From: Owenia fusiformis
Lineage: Eukaryota > Annelida > Polychaeta > Sabellida > Oweniidae
Direction of reading: 5' to 3'
Length of the DNA stretch: 64,000 nt
Assembly: GCA_903813345.2 (NCBI GenBank)
Contig: CAIIXF020000001.1
Span: forward strand, 61,490,270-61,554,269
Both the position numbers and the translations under genes were made by a program. Positions within the stretch are counted from its first letter, which is position 1; the number at the start of each line of letters is the position of its first letter. Shown piece after piece: positions 13,414 through 24,389 of this stretch. The notes below the pieces were generated by a model. The model did no database searches, was not told where the DNA came from, and saw only the letters and a program-made list of their open reading frames with translations.

Positions 13414-16368
13414 CGGTGGCGGCGGCGGCGGCGGTTGCGGCGGCGGCGGTGGCGGCGGCGGTGGCGGCGGCGGCGGTGGGGTCAAAGAGTGCAAAAATCT
13501 GATCTGATTGATTGAAATGGTTCTGCAGCTCATTTGCATATACACTTTGATTGGTCGAAAATGTTCTGCTGTAAAACTGTTAACGTTAGCATTTTTTATT
13601 TATTTTGTAGGGGTTTATATTTTTATCAGTGGCATGTTAAATTAACAGATGCCTATTAAAGGGTGTTATTTTGTATAGTGGGTGGGTGTCTATTTTGTGA
13701 AAATGCCTTAAACTCCAAAAATTAGCAGAAATCGATCAACAGTGACTGAAATCACTCAACCATGACGACTGAAAAAATACTCTTAAATGACTTAGGAGTA
13801 AGAATCAAGTGATCGTTTGGTAAAAGAATGCCTCAAACTCCACGAATCACCCAAAATCACTCAAGCGTGAAGATTGTAAAAATGCTCTAAAATTACTCGG
13901 GAGTAAGAATCAAGTGATCGTTTGGTGAAAAAAATAAGCAGAAATTGATCAACAGTGACAATTTAAAAAATATTCTTAAATAACTCAGGAGACTTTTTGG
14001 TTATAACAATACCGGTCTGAACTGGCATTTATAATTTCTGAACTGGTTTAGTGGTGGAACATATCTCTAAATGGTCAAATTTCTACCATGCTGTACTATG
14101 TTTGGTTAAAATAATTCTGCAAGTTATAATCTGATTGTTGGAACATTTCTCTCATTGGTTGATTTTGCCATTTTCTGATTGGATGAAAATATACTGTCCC
14201 TCGATTGATTCGAATTATACAAGCATACTATCCCCTGATTGGTTAAAATAATTCTGCATCTCGAAACCTGATTGGTTAAAATATACTGTACTCTGATTGG
14301 TTAAAACATACTGTACTCTGATTGGTTAAAATAATTCTGCAAGTCAAAACCTGATTGGTTGAAATGTTTCTGCAGTTATCTTTTTTACTGTTTTATCAGT
14401 TTGTTATCCACCTTTTACCTATAACAATGAAACATCCATGAAGTAGACAAGATAGTTTATCACATAGTCACCAGGTTACCTTAACAGTGTTTGTTTGATT
14501 ATCTTATCAATTGAGCTCTCTCTTATCAGTTATCAGTAACCTTTGACCAGTTATATCAGTAACCATGTGACGTATGACATCATTTCTGTGCATTCAACTC
14601 AAACCTATGTTCTTTTATCAATTATCAGTAACCTTTGTCCAGTTATATCAGAAACCATGGTAGTTATCTTTTTCACTGTCTTATCAGTTTATTATCTCTC
14701 TCTTATCAATTATCAGTAACCTTTGACCATCTTTTTCAGTGTGTTATCAGTTTATTATCTCTCTCTTATCAGTAACCTTTGACCAGTTATATCAGTAACC
14801 ATGTGACCTATGACGTCACTTCCACTTCCGGTGCATCACCTTACCACGTGATCTATGACGTCACTTCCGGTGCACCTGACCTATTGCGTCACTTCCGGTG
14901 CACCATGGTGCACAAGTACCGGTGCCGGTTGCAGGTCGAAATGGACGCCATATACTACTCCTGTTCAAGAGACGGAGATGTATTGCTGAAGATGTTTTGA
15001 TATATAGATGGCGTTGAGGAACCAGAAGATATTGCAGACGACGCAGTTCCAACTACCACTACTTGTCTTTTTGAAGGGACTACCTACACCACTGGCGACA
15101 CCTTCCGCTATGAGAATAATAACTGGTACGTTTACACAAAATCATAGTCCGACTAAACAGATATGAACGACTTCTACAGGGTGTCCAAAAAATTGTACCG
15201 AGATATACCATTGCACAGAATTGGTCGAATAGCCGATAGATGTCATTCATTGATTAAACATGACGTCATATTTGAGATCTTAAGATAAATCTGACGTCAT
15301 GACGTCAGTGCCATAGAAACTGAGATTGTCTTATTTTATTTTGACGTCATTCCAATGTAATGAATCAGTTATATCACCAAAAGTTGGATAATTCCAAAAT
15401 TATTTCGCCGAAAAGTGTTTTGTGCCAGTAATTTACTCTAAATGGATTTGGAAAATTCGTCTTTCAACGTAACAGAAACCTGAGATGAATAAGGCTCCGC
15501 GTGTATTTTACTACTCCTACCACACCGTTGAAGTTTACTCCTTTCATCATTTTGACGTCATTTTGCATTGACTTCAATGGCGTAATAGGTGATTTTTGTT
15601 AATTTATTTCAAAGTTATTTCGCCGAAAATTTGTGACACCTAGATTGTTCAAAGTGGGTTAGATTGATAGGCATTAGTACCTAGTTACAGGAACCTGAGA
15701 TGAATAAGGTGCCATTTCAAAGTCCCGCTTTCTGTTAACGTTCAAAAGTTTTCAACTGAGGAAATCCCATTGACTTTTAAAAACCGGGAAGTCAAGGTTT
15801 TGAGCATCCCCATAGTATTTTTGGAAAAATTCTGGGCAATGCACGAAATAACTCTACTTTGAGTGATGACAATTATCATCATCTGGAAGTTGCACCAGTT
15901 CCGCATCAAACACGATGGAGTACGGTTAATTTAGAGCATGGTACAGCTGTAGTACTATAGTAATTCATACGTTTCTGTGAAATTTTACTGCTAATTGAAA
16001 AATTAATTCTTTTATCTACTTTTTTCGATGTAGGAAAAAATTCGGCCTTTTCAATTCATCCGGTTATACATTTTGGACACCTTGTATACAAACCATAATT
16101 TCTAGATAATACGTGGAATTATGTGTTCAGGATTCATAAGACGGTTGCCTCAACATATTTGGCAATAAAACATTAAACTAGCTATAGGTATGTACATTGA
16201 ACTAGCTATACATGTAGGTATGTATCTAGAAACATGTCCGGGTATGTAATGGTGGAGCAGCCGGGACGTGTACTCCCACTTGGTTATTGTCTGTACTCGT
16301 TCGTAATTGTGTGCTTCGTTTGTTTCAGTTTCTGTCGGAATGGAGAGGTCGATTGCATCGTTCATTAA
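4117..16368 (+). CDS. Small secreted acidic protein with a C-terminal VWC-like cysteine segment (six exons)
   Basis: The coding exons are 4117-4227, 10165-10222, 10559-10642, 11177-11362, 15008-15125 and 16329-16368. All have GT-AG borders and phases that join without conflict into 199 codons including TAA (198 aa). Exon 1 encodes a signal peptide starting MASIIVSLLVFWAMVVSPAS. The middle is very acidic (exon 4 carries EEGDSESDEELEDYE). Two cysteine modules follow: FCPTGYRC...GHCV in exon 4, and a TCLFEGTTYTTGDTF...CFCRNGEVDC segment across exons 5-6 that has the look of the first half of a von Willebrand type C domain. The protein is probably extracellular; its function is not evident. Introns are 0.3-5.9 kb and crowded with mobile elements (4571-6235, 9193-10052, 11690-14959, 15177-16084) and a minisatellite. 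A foldback insertion ends 48 bp before exon 5. Exon structure is inferred, but the phase agreement across five introns is strong. Confidence 0.72.
4571..6235. mobile_element. Non-autonomous TIR DNA transposon, 1665 bp, 51-bp perfect TIRs
   Basis: The terminal inverted repeats at 4571-4621 and 6185-6235 are identical over 51 bp and begin CACGGGGGATAAGC. Both ends are flanked by ATCTA (4566-4570 and 6236-6240), a 5-bp target duplication. The interior has no transposase reading frame, so it is a deletion derivative or a MITE. A CAC start with a 5-bp duplication is compatible with the Transib group, but the inner TIR does not match its consensus well. It lies in intron 1 of the secreted-protein gene. 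Confidence 0.8.
6241..7740. other. Intronic stretch, no gene seen
   Basis: AT-rich intron 1 sequence. It includes a pair of related segments at about 6600-6640 and 6690-6720 (tttacttcataa and ttatgaagtaaa), a small inverted repeat. Nothing coding was recognised. Confidence 0.4.
7747..9062. repeat. 22-bp minisatellite, about 60 copies
   Basis: The unit is close to GGCTGTGTCATGTGAGTAAT plus GA, 22 bp, repeated head to tail for about 1.3 kb. Variants (gtatc or gtgtc, gtgag or gtaag, gtaat or gcaat) are shuffled into a few higher-order runs. It lies entirely in intron 1 of the secreted-protein gene. Each copy contains gtgagt or gtaagt, a consensus 5' splice-site word. Confidence 0.95.
9193..10052. 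mobile_element. Mariner-type non-autonomous element, 860 bp
   Basis: The left end reads TA then CAGTGCGTCCCAAAAAAACG. The right end is its near complement (cgtttatttgggacacactg), giving imperfect TIRs of about 21 bp. A TA precedes the left end; the right flank is aa, so the duplication has decayed on that side. No transposase motif is present. It ends 112 bp before exon 2 of the secreted-protein gene. Confidence 0.65.
11690..14959. mobile_element. Foldback element: 3.27 kb near-perfect palindrome with 6-bp target duplication
   Basis: Every position x from 11690 pairs with 26649-x, so two arms of about 1.5-1.6 kb are inverted copies with very few mismatches in the parts compared. The ends read AGTAGTATATGGCG, and CCTGTT flanks both sides (11684-11689 and 14960-14965), a true insertion signature that argues against an assembly fold. 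Each arm holds short direct repeats: about seven ttaaccaatcag CCAAT-type words, several gtgacgtcataggtcac CRE-type words and runs of ctgataagagag. The centre is a short unique spacer (13259-13344) between two GCC/GGC triplet tracts. No protein is encoded. A 5'-AG start with a 6-bp duplication is shared with Polinton integrase products among others, but the origin is not determined. Confidence 0.9.
13171..13480. repeat. Paired (GCC)n and (GGC)n tracts at the palindrome centre
   Basis: 13171-13258 is (CCG/CCA)n and about 13345-13480 is its complement, longer by about 48 bp, separated by 86 bp of ordinary sequence. The polyproline and polyalanine reading frames here are artefacts of the triplet repeat. 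The unequal lengths mean the innermost part of the foldback is the only strongly asymmetric segment. Confidence 0.9.
15177..16084. mobile_element. Mariner-type non-autonomous element, 908 bp
   Basis: It is bounded by TA dinucleotides (15175-15176 and 16085-16086). The imperfect TIRs begin CAGGGTGTCCAAAAAAT on the left and CAAGGTGTCCAAAATGT on the complement of the right. The interior has repeated tgacgtcat words and pieces of the phrase acctgagatgaataagg twice (about 15478 and 15690). No transposase was recognised. It lies in the last intron of the secreted-protein gene. Confidence 0.7.
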
Positions 16369-17700
16369 ACCAGGAACTAGTTTTCATCGACTATAGTCAT
16401 AGATGGCGAGTGTCAAATGTCAAGTCAACTTTTGGACAAAACGTTAATAGAATTATAGCAAAATACTACAAAGTTGAGAAATTAATCTAGACATTAATCG
16501 AAAATCTGTCCCCTTTATTGCAGTTTATTTGGGTATATTTTGCCACAATTGTTATGACGGCGCACGTAGCATTGACGTCAGCATTGGCATTCGGCGTCTA
16601 TAACAACGGTCACACTTTTGTATTTGCAACCAGGTGGTGCCATCTATTTGTTATGCCTTGTTTATTACACACAAAAATTCGAATGATATTCTCAACCAGA
16701 TAGTTTTTGTCATCATTTTACCTAACGTTGAAGATCAAGTATGCCGTCCAACCATGACAAACATGTCGACCCCGGTGATTTTAAGTTGGCTTTGTAGCAG
16801 CCATTTTCATAAGTAGACGGACATTCCCTTCACAAGTAAATCGAAATTAAGTTCAATTAACTATTTATATTATTTTTCACAATTCAATATATTTGAGTGC
16901 CATGGCGACGGGTAAAATAAATATAGACAACAATGAAAAAATTTACAGTATATTGGACGTCGTACCCAGTCCCCTAGCTTTGATTTTTTCGTGCAATGTT
17001 TCACCATTTTAAGAACTTTCATGAAATTTTGGGCGAAAATTGTCCTCCCTTTGGCAAAAGCTGGTTTAGGCCTAGTGCCTATTGTTATTAAGTCCATGGG
17101 CTTTCAAGAGAAAGCCTTGAAAGCCCATGTTAAGTCATAGGATTATATGAATCGTTACGATTTTCCGGAATATTCACATTTTCCAACAAATGTTGATGAA
17201 TTTTGTGAAGTTACTGATTCTATATAGGACCTTGTTCCCAATTGTGCATCTGAAAATGATACAAATGTAAAAAATAAATGGGCCGTTTCGGCAAATAATA
17301 ATATTTGGTTATGTGGCTTAATTTGTTTTATATTATCATTATATCATTAAGTTTTAAAAAATCTAAAACCAAAAAAGTTGAAGTCATTATTTGGATTTCA
17401 ATAAATATTTAAACATTCGAACATCATTATCATAAAACTGGTTTTCGTCGTTTGAATGCGAAAATACACGACACAGAGCTGATAACATTTTCAAGTAAAC
17501 CATAATTAACACATCCAATAATAAAATTGACAATGGTCTAAGTACACTCCCCTCCATATAGTCTAATAAGTTTCGCAACAGGAAGTCTCTTTTTATGTTT
17601 GGCGAGTTAAAACAAATCATTAAAGTCATTTATTTCCGAACTATTGAAATACGGAATAAAATTAAGAATCAAAGGATTTGATAAGCTATCCAATGAAAAG
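16369..17700. other. Downstream of the secreted gene, 3' UTR candidate; no other gene seen
   Basis: The sequence after the TAA is AT-rich with several AATAAA-like words (for example near 16913 and 17273). No downstream exon was recognised before the minisatellite. Confidence 0.35.
17095..17129. other. Perfect 13-bp stem with 9-nt loop
   Basis: catgggctttcaa (17095-17107) pairs perfectly with ttgaaagcccatg (17117-17129) around the loop gagaaagcc, which itself repeats part of the stem. It lies about 730 bp past the secreted-protein stop codon. Confidence 0.7.
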
Positions 17701-17704
17701 ATCT

Positions 17705-18016
17705 GGTTGCCAAACTTATGTAGAGGAGTGTATTGCCAAACTTATGGAGGGGAGTGTATTGCCAAACTTATGGAGGGGAGTGTATTGCCAAACTTATGGA
17801 GGAGAGTGTATTTCCAAACTTATGGAGGAGAGTATTGCCAAACTTATGTAGAGGAGTGTATTGCCAAACTTATGGAGGGGAGTGTATTGCCAAACTTATG
17901 TAGAGGAGTGTATTGCCAAACTTATGGAGGGGAGTGTATTGCCAAACTTATGGAGGGGAGTGTATTGCCAAACTTATGGAGAGGAGTGTATTGCCAAACT
18001 TATGGAGGGGAGTGTA
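17705..18016. repeat. 26-bp minisatellite, about 12 copies
   Basis: The unit is tgccaaacttatggaggg plus gagtgtat, 26 bp, with variants (tgtagagg for tggagggg) and one copy shortened by two bases. A 125-codon frame across it is a repeat artefact. Confidence 0.95.
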
Positions 18017-18715
18017 CATAATTTAATAGATCAAGTTGCATACAAGTTACATATCCCATAGAGTGTTAGAGTACCATTGAAATAATCGATACCTTTTAGA
18101 TTATCAATAACTCAAATGGAAGTAATTGATAGAAGAAATCTATATTGCATAGTTTCCATATTAGTCATTATATCGCTTGGCAAGATCCGTTCATACTTTT
18201 TAGCATTACCCTGATAGATGAAAATCAAACGTCATATTGATTGATAATTGCCTAGTACTTTATTTGAAATGACTAGACAAAGGGTACAAAAGCATTTGAT
18301 ATTGTGGTCTATGCAATCTTAATTTACCATAATGGATCCTAATTATGATGTAACTGATGCACCATATTGTTTATACGAGGCTCATCAATGTCAGATATCA
18401 GATGTCCATCGTGAACAACCAGCTACTCTTTGATAGCACCCCGTATTTTCATAGTTCCCTTGCCAAACCACAACGATGGAAAAATCCAGAATTAATTTCG
18501 TTGGATTTAATGTAATATCATGTGTTATATTCTAAATGTATGTCATTGGTCATTGTCTTTGAAACAGTGATAGCATGCATATATTGGCAAAATGGCATTG
18601 GCAAGGCCAAGATAATAACCCAAAGTGTCGTTAAGGGGTATAACTTGTATCTGAGACCCTAATACTGTTTCTAAGGGTATGTTATAATGACCTACACAGT
18701 CCGTCAGGGCATGAC

Positions 18716-18970
18716 CTAGACAGTTGTTTCTGGGCATGGCTCAAATGCAATCATCACATTGGTTCTTTCTTCTAATCGTTTACTCATCCTGTCTAGGACT
18801 CTCTGGATCCTTGACAATTCTTTATCAGTGTCTTCCAGGTCCCTCCTTATACCCTGGTAGCGCTGCACGATACGTTCTTGGTTCTCAACTACCGAGTCTA
18901 AACTGCTATGTATTTCAAGCGCTGTCATTGGCTTCCTGACGGGAGAAGGTGTCCTTAGAAGCCCTGGCAT
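18716..18970 (-). CDS. Small coiled-coil protein, 84 aa
   Basis: ATG at 18970, stop at 18716, with an in-frame TAA upstream, so the frame is complete as a single exon. Residues 1-14 (MPGLLRTPSPVRKP) are basic and proline-rich. Residues about 20-72 form a charged heptad-like helix (VVENQERIVQRYQGIRRDLE then DTDKELSRIQRVLDRMSKRL). The protein ends CPETTV, whose last four residues fit a class I PDZ ligand (T/S-x-V). The composition and heptads look like real coding sequence, unlike the neighbouring shadow frames. I do not recognise the family. It could be the last exon of a longer gene, but no upstream exon was found. Confidence 0.5.
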   Translation of the reverse strand: MPGLLRTPSPVRKPMTALEIHSSLDSVVENQERIVQRYQGIRRDLEDTDKELSRIQRVLDRMSKRLEERTNVMIAFEPCPETTV

Positions 18971-21200
18971 TGTGTATTGATGTTTAGAATAACAGCTTTA
19001 TGTATATTAATAATAATGGTATCTTTAAATTATTGTATTGAGCCAACCATCCACATGGCCCGAACTGGTAAATCCTCTTTTCTGGTTTTGGTGAAGGAGC
19101 CGTTTCGTTTATTTCTTGCCTGGATTTCTGTCTGTGTGTAACACCCTGTATTTTGATTGAGTATTTTTGTATTTAGACGCGCAGTGTCCTGTATTTAGTC
19201 ATTTATTCCTCTATTTTAGCGTGAAATCCTCCTTATTTAGGCGTAAACTAAAATAATAAACCAATTCTATATGTGTTTTTGTATTTTTATCTATCCGTAT
19301 AAACATAAACCAGTTGATCTTCATATGATTATCCCGATTCAAACAATCACATGGTCCTCTCGCCTTACTGTTCTAAAATTATAATTCTTTCAGACAATGC
19401 AATGCGTGAGGTATCTCCAGTATCAATGTCTCTTTTACATATAAACACCTTCACATGTATCGAATTCTAGCTTCGTATATTCAATTAAGGCCTTGCGATA
19501 TTGGATCTACAATGTGCACAATATTACCATGGTTCTTATGTGGCAAATTCTCCAATACATTCACATTTGCTACAGCAGTTTAGAAACGTCGATATTCCAA
19601 ATGATAACCAATATGCCAAGTCCATTGTGGTTTATTGCATTATCTCTGTCATTTTCAGGGGTCGTTAATATCCCAAACTTATGCAAAACAAAAGTGCTGC
19701 GTTTAGAGATGTTAATTAAAACTATCTTTAACAAAGGGGTCAAAAATATTTTGGGCGTCTCTTGCATGCCATTGTAAACTCTTCTCCGTACAAAATATTA
19801 AATAAATCAATCTATAACTGACATAAGTCTCAGATGAGTCATAGTCATAAGAAACAAATGTTTAGATGGATGATTAATCTGCAAGAAAATTATTGATTTA
19901 CATGGAAATGGTGTTTCCAGAAAGTCCGCGCTTTGACTTTTCGATCCAGATGACCTTCTTTTTCGGCCTGGGGGGGGGGGGGGGCTTTTAATTGAATATG
20001 CGTGACACTTGTGGATGTCTCTATGACTGACTCGGGCCGTTAATTTGGGCCACCGTCGAATACATTACATTTTTTAATGTAGCTTGTACATGTAGCTAGA
20101 CCCTTTGCGTGTCAACTTACAATTGCAGTCAGTCGCGCGCCTGGTGATCGGAAAATGGGACGGAGAATGGGGGGGGGGGGGGGGAGTAGGCGATTTCTGC
20201 AAGAAAATTCAATAAATCTGGAAGATTCATTTTTAATGAGAAAGTTTACTATTGAATTGTTACATTAATACGGGCACGGTATGGTAAAATATATGAGGTG
20301 TTTTAGAATTTTTTGTAACCGATACCCTTCTAAAATATGATCAAGAAAGGCGCAATGCAACCAACATGCACAAGTCAATGTTTTTGCTATAAATCAAGCA
20401 ACGACGTAAATCTACGCGACCTGTAATACCAGAGGCGGATCTAAGAACCAATAAGGGGGGCAAATTTCAGGGCCCATTTTCTTCAAAATTTGGCCTAAAG
20501 TTAAAAAATAAGGCCTTACAATGCCCAGTAATGACCAAAAAGGCCCACTTTTTTGGGTCCTTAAGGCCTTGATTAAGGCCTTAAGAACAAACATTTTTGG
20601 GCCCAATTTTTTTTCTGGGCTCACCCAAGGGGGGGGGGGGGGCAAATTATGAATAGGGCCTCTAATTTTCCAAATTTTGGTGTAAGGGCCCAATTTTTTT
20701 CATGATTTGACTGAATGTGTCCCCCAACTGGCGCATCCAGGGGGGGGGGGCATGGGGCCCCTCCTCCCCTATGGGTGGACCAACAAAAATTTATAGGGCC
20801 TCAAAAATTTTGTAGAGCCTCAAATTTCAAAAACAGATTTCGGACAGTCATATGTTGGATTTTTGTTGCATAAATATATTGTGTTTTGACACACGGTTAA
20901 CCCCTTTAAAGGAATAAGTAATTCCTTCAGACAGGGGTTTTAAGATATCCATTATGGGTGACCTAATAAGCTGATAGCAATGGAGTTTTCTCTATGGGAA
21001 AATAACATGGGAAATATTCTTTCCACTTTATCTAAAAGTAATTTGGTTAGAGACTCGGGTAAGTAGAGACCAAATGCAATGTATACGATCCCGGTATATG
21101 ATCCGGGCCCATTTTGCAAATGTCTCAATCATCAAACGAACCTCTGTTCGCTAATTAGATGTACATCTCATTGACTTCCGGTTAAAAATTTACAAACAAC
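18971..21200. other. Gene-free stretch with G-tract repeats
   Basis: No exon was recognised. Four runs of 10-16 G occur (about 19970, 20170, 20632 and 20740). The block 20430-20760 is built of aggccc and gggccc words with a start like gaggcggatctaag, typical of a dispersed repeat, and resembles 1970-2130. Just before translin, 21165-21180 carries cttccgg (an ETS-type site). Confidence 0.4.
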
Positions 21201-24003
21201 ATGTCTCAAATATCTACAACCAGCGATATATTTACAGACTTTAGACAATTTCTAAATGCAGACCAAGAACTGAGAGAGGTATTGATGCGTCCAGTTGTTA
21301 ATTTGTTAGTAATCTCTTGATCTATCTCTATTTTTGGCTAGTTTTCCTCTATTATCGCCCATAAAATTCTTTGACAATATTTTTACAGTTTTTGCCTTGC
21401 TTTTGGGCTCTATCAGGGTGGTAGAGCCCATGGTTGACCTAAGAAATAAGAAATCTAAAGACTATTGTGAAATAATACGGTAAAAGCTGTAAAGTGGAAC
21501 ACCTTTGTAAGTGAAACACCTCAAATTTTTTCGAAAATAATATGGCAGCGAAGCATCAAAAGAGGCCACAGATATGATAGCTAAACTACAAAACGAACTA
21601 AAATATACAAAAGTTAGGACATGTATTAAGGTGCCATGATACTTAACAGGAAATGACAAAACAGAAAGTGACCAAATTTTTAAGACATTTTTTTGAACAA
21701 AGATAACAGAGTTCTGTTTTGACCTCCAGTCAATTCAACTAGTTCCAAATACCATTTACAGGTCCAGGATCACAATGTTCATGGTCAGAATGACCCTAAA
21801 CATGATGAAATAACCTTTTCAGCCCTCTGAAAATGTGACTGAAAAATAGCTAAAAGTAGGAGGTAGGAAAGGTCACTGAACAGAATCTTTTGAATTTTTG
21901 AGAAAATGTGCCCAATATATTGCTCTAAATGATACAAAGCAATCCCCCTTTGAAATGAAAATTGCTACTGGTTTATTTAGGACATTCGTGTGAAGGTTCG
22001 TGATCTGGAACAAACTGCAAGAGACATTCTCACCATACTGCAGGCTGTGCATCAACCAGAAGGCATAAAAGAATGTAAGTTATAGATCCATTATCTCTTT
22101 ATATTATGGGTTTTGGACTAAATATACATCCCTTTAATATGCCATTCTTTAAACACTATAGGGGTACTATAGCAAGATGGTAGTAATTGTAACAAGATGG
22201 TGCTAAGCCTGGATGTGGTTACTATCACACCTACATGTATCCTTCAATACTCAAGCTTTGTAAGTGTTGATTAGTTCAGAATCTGGATTCAGTTTATCAG
22301 ACTCTCCACTTTTTCAGGTAGTGCAATATGTGAGAAAGCCAAGTCCAAGTTTGATATAATCAGGACACAACTAACAGCATTGATCGCAGTCATTCCACAA
22401 GGCCAATATTACAGGTGTAGTAAATTTGTAAAAGATACCTGTTGGGGATATTAAAGTAGATTTACTGTTGTGTAACCCTTGCCTTTATACATCTTCAAGG
22501 TACACTAAAACTGCAAAACATGAAATATGACAAGGCTCATTTTAATTTTAATAATACTATTGGGGGATATAAAAGTGGATCTCTGTTCGGTGACCTTTTC
22601 CTCTATTATAAAATCAAGAGACCAGGAAATTATTATCATGATTGACATACAAGTGACACGGATGTCATTGTCACATTTGCTCCAATTTGCTTCAATGCCG
22701 GCAACCAGTCGATGAGTATTTTGTTCAAAGTTGCATTCAGTTTTGAGCAAAATACTCATCGGCCTGGTGCCATTGTTAAAGATTGGAGCAAATGTGACTA
22801 CGGCATAACATATGAAACATTTACCAGTTCATAGTTTTCTATCAAAATATTCATGTAATATTCCAGATTTCATGATCATTGGAGGTTCCTTCTTCAGCGC
22901 TTGGTTTTCCTGGTTGCCTTCATCGAGTACTTAGAGACTGAGACACTTGTGACTAGAGAGAGCATAAGTGAAGTTTTAGCAAGTATGTAGAGTATAATAT
23001 GTGCGAGATATCCTTTTGTGAACACATTGAAACAAATTGTGCCTTGAGAATGCTTTTGAGATTTTAGCCAATTAATACTTCAGAGATGTTCTTATAAATT
23101 GGTGAATATTTTTGTTCTGCAGAAGATGTTCTCCCAGTATAATATTATCCATGAGTTGATGTGAAATAAATGAGGAACATTGACTTGAGTAATTTTTTTG
23201 AAATTTAAAATCAAGGAAATCAATGGTAAAGTGAAAAAATATCCATTTAAATGAGCAATGGTGTATATATTTGTAAAAGTGAATGTTTTATTTCAGTCCA
23301 TGTAGTACGTGACGATGGCTTTCATATTGATCTCGAAGACTTCCTAATGGGACTGCTACAGATGTCAAGTGAACTGGTAAGATCTGACAATATGAGTTTC
23401 AGCTTTTTAGGGAATAGGAAATAAGCCCTACATGTAATTTTATTTACTACTACTGGTCACATCCGAGATTTCTCTAAAGAGAAAAGATGTTCAATGTCAA
23501 AGCTGGGCCTACATTTTGTATACATGTACCTTGTAACGTTGCTTGCACGTTGTATTATACAAAAGACATATATATTATGTAAAATGTATTTGTTTATTAT
23601 ATCCCAAGAAGGCTGCGTCCACATCCACCTCGTGGTATCACGTGACTTCCTATGACGACATATCATACATTACAGCGACATCTTTCTATAAAGCAATTAA
23701 TGTTACATACCTTTTTATGGAAAAGTTTGTTTATTACTTTCACTTCAAATTTTCCAAATGTCATTCCAGTCCAGACTTGCAATCAATGCTGTTACTGCTG
23801 AAGACTTCTCTCGACCAATGAGAATAGCTAAATTTGTAGGGGAATTGGACTCTGGATTTAGACTATTAAACCTCAAGAATGACTCACTTCGAAAAAGGTT
23901 TGATGCTCTCAAGTATGATGTGAAGAAAATAGAAGAGGTTGTCTATGATTTGACTATCAGAGGGCTAAAGCCAAAAACTGAAGTGAAAGAAACCAAAGAG
24001 TGA
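21201..24003 (+). CDS. TSN: Translin
   Basis: Six coding exons at 21201-21278, 21981-22074, 22318-22414, 22867-22982, 23297-23376 and 23770-24003 join in phase into 233 codons (232 aa; the vertebrate protein is 228). The exons align along the whole of translin: LEQTARDILTILQAVHQ, then QYYRFHDHWRFLLQRLVFL, YLETETLVTRE, and the very conserved GELDSGFRLLNLKNDSLRKR with YDVKKIEEVVYDLTIRG. Translin is an all-helical single-stranded DNA/RNA-binding protein. It forms octamers and, with TRAX, the C3PO endoribonuclease that trims RISC passenger strands and processes tRNA. The active nuclease residues belong to TRAX, not translin. The gene is intact, with short introns of 0.24-0.88 kb. Intron 3 contains a palindromic dispersed repeat at 22670-22798. 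Confidence 0.95.
22670..22798. repeat. 129-bp palindromic dispersed repeat
   Basis: The ends are perfect 17-bp inverted repeats (gtcacatttgctccaat). The inner part mirrors gatgagtattttgttc around gttgcattcag. Related sequence recurs at about 52720-52830 and 61965-62030, so it is a small dispersed MITE-like family. Confidence 0.7.
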
Positions 24004-24389
24004 AACAAAATGCTGATGATCAATGATATAACGATACAAGAGCAAAAATGACATGAAGGCAGTCATTGGTTAGAGTTACATGGCAGGGCAGGTTAAATCG
24101 CATCGTTTCAAAGCATTTTAACGAAGAAGGTTTGAAACAAAGAACTTTTGAGATGTAACACAGAATCAAAGTCCTTTGTTACAAAGTTATTTGCCAAAAT
24201 GCTTTGTGACAAACCAATTTACCCCTACTGTGTAATAGGTGCCATTGAGACAGTGTCAGGCTGATTGATGATGTTATTCAATCTCATTTAGTGTCTCAAT
24301 AACATTGAGTAAGTACTAGTAATATATGAACATTGCTATGTTCATTGGTAAAAGGTACTTTGATGAGGATATCCTAAGTAAGGTTTTCT

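Noticed and set aside
13104-13545. Polyproline/polyalanine frames of 132 and 79 codons on both strands
   Set aside because: They are translations of the (GCC)n and (GGC)n tracts at the foldback centre, and identical N-termini arise on both strands only because of the palindrome.
17644-18061. 125-codon frame with repeated CIAKLMEGSVLPN
   Set aside because: It is produced by the 26-bp minisatellite, whose period is not a multiple of three, so all frames cycle through the same peptides.
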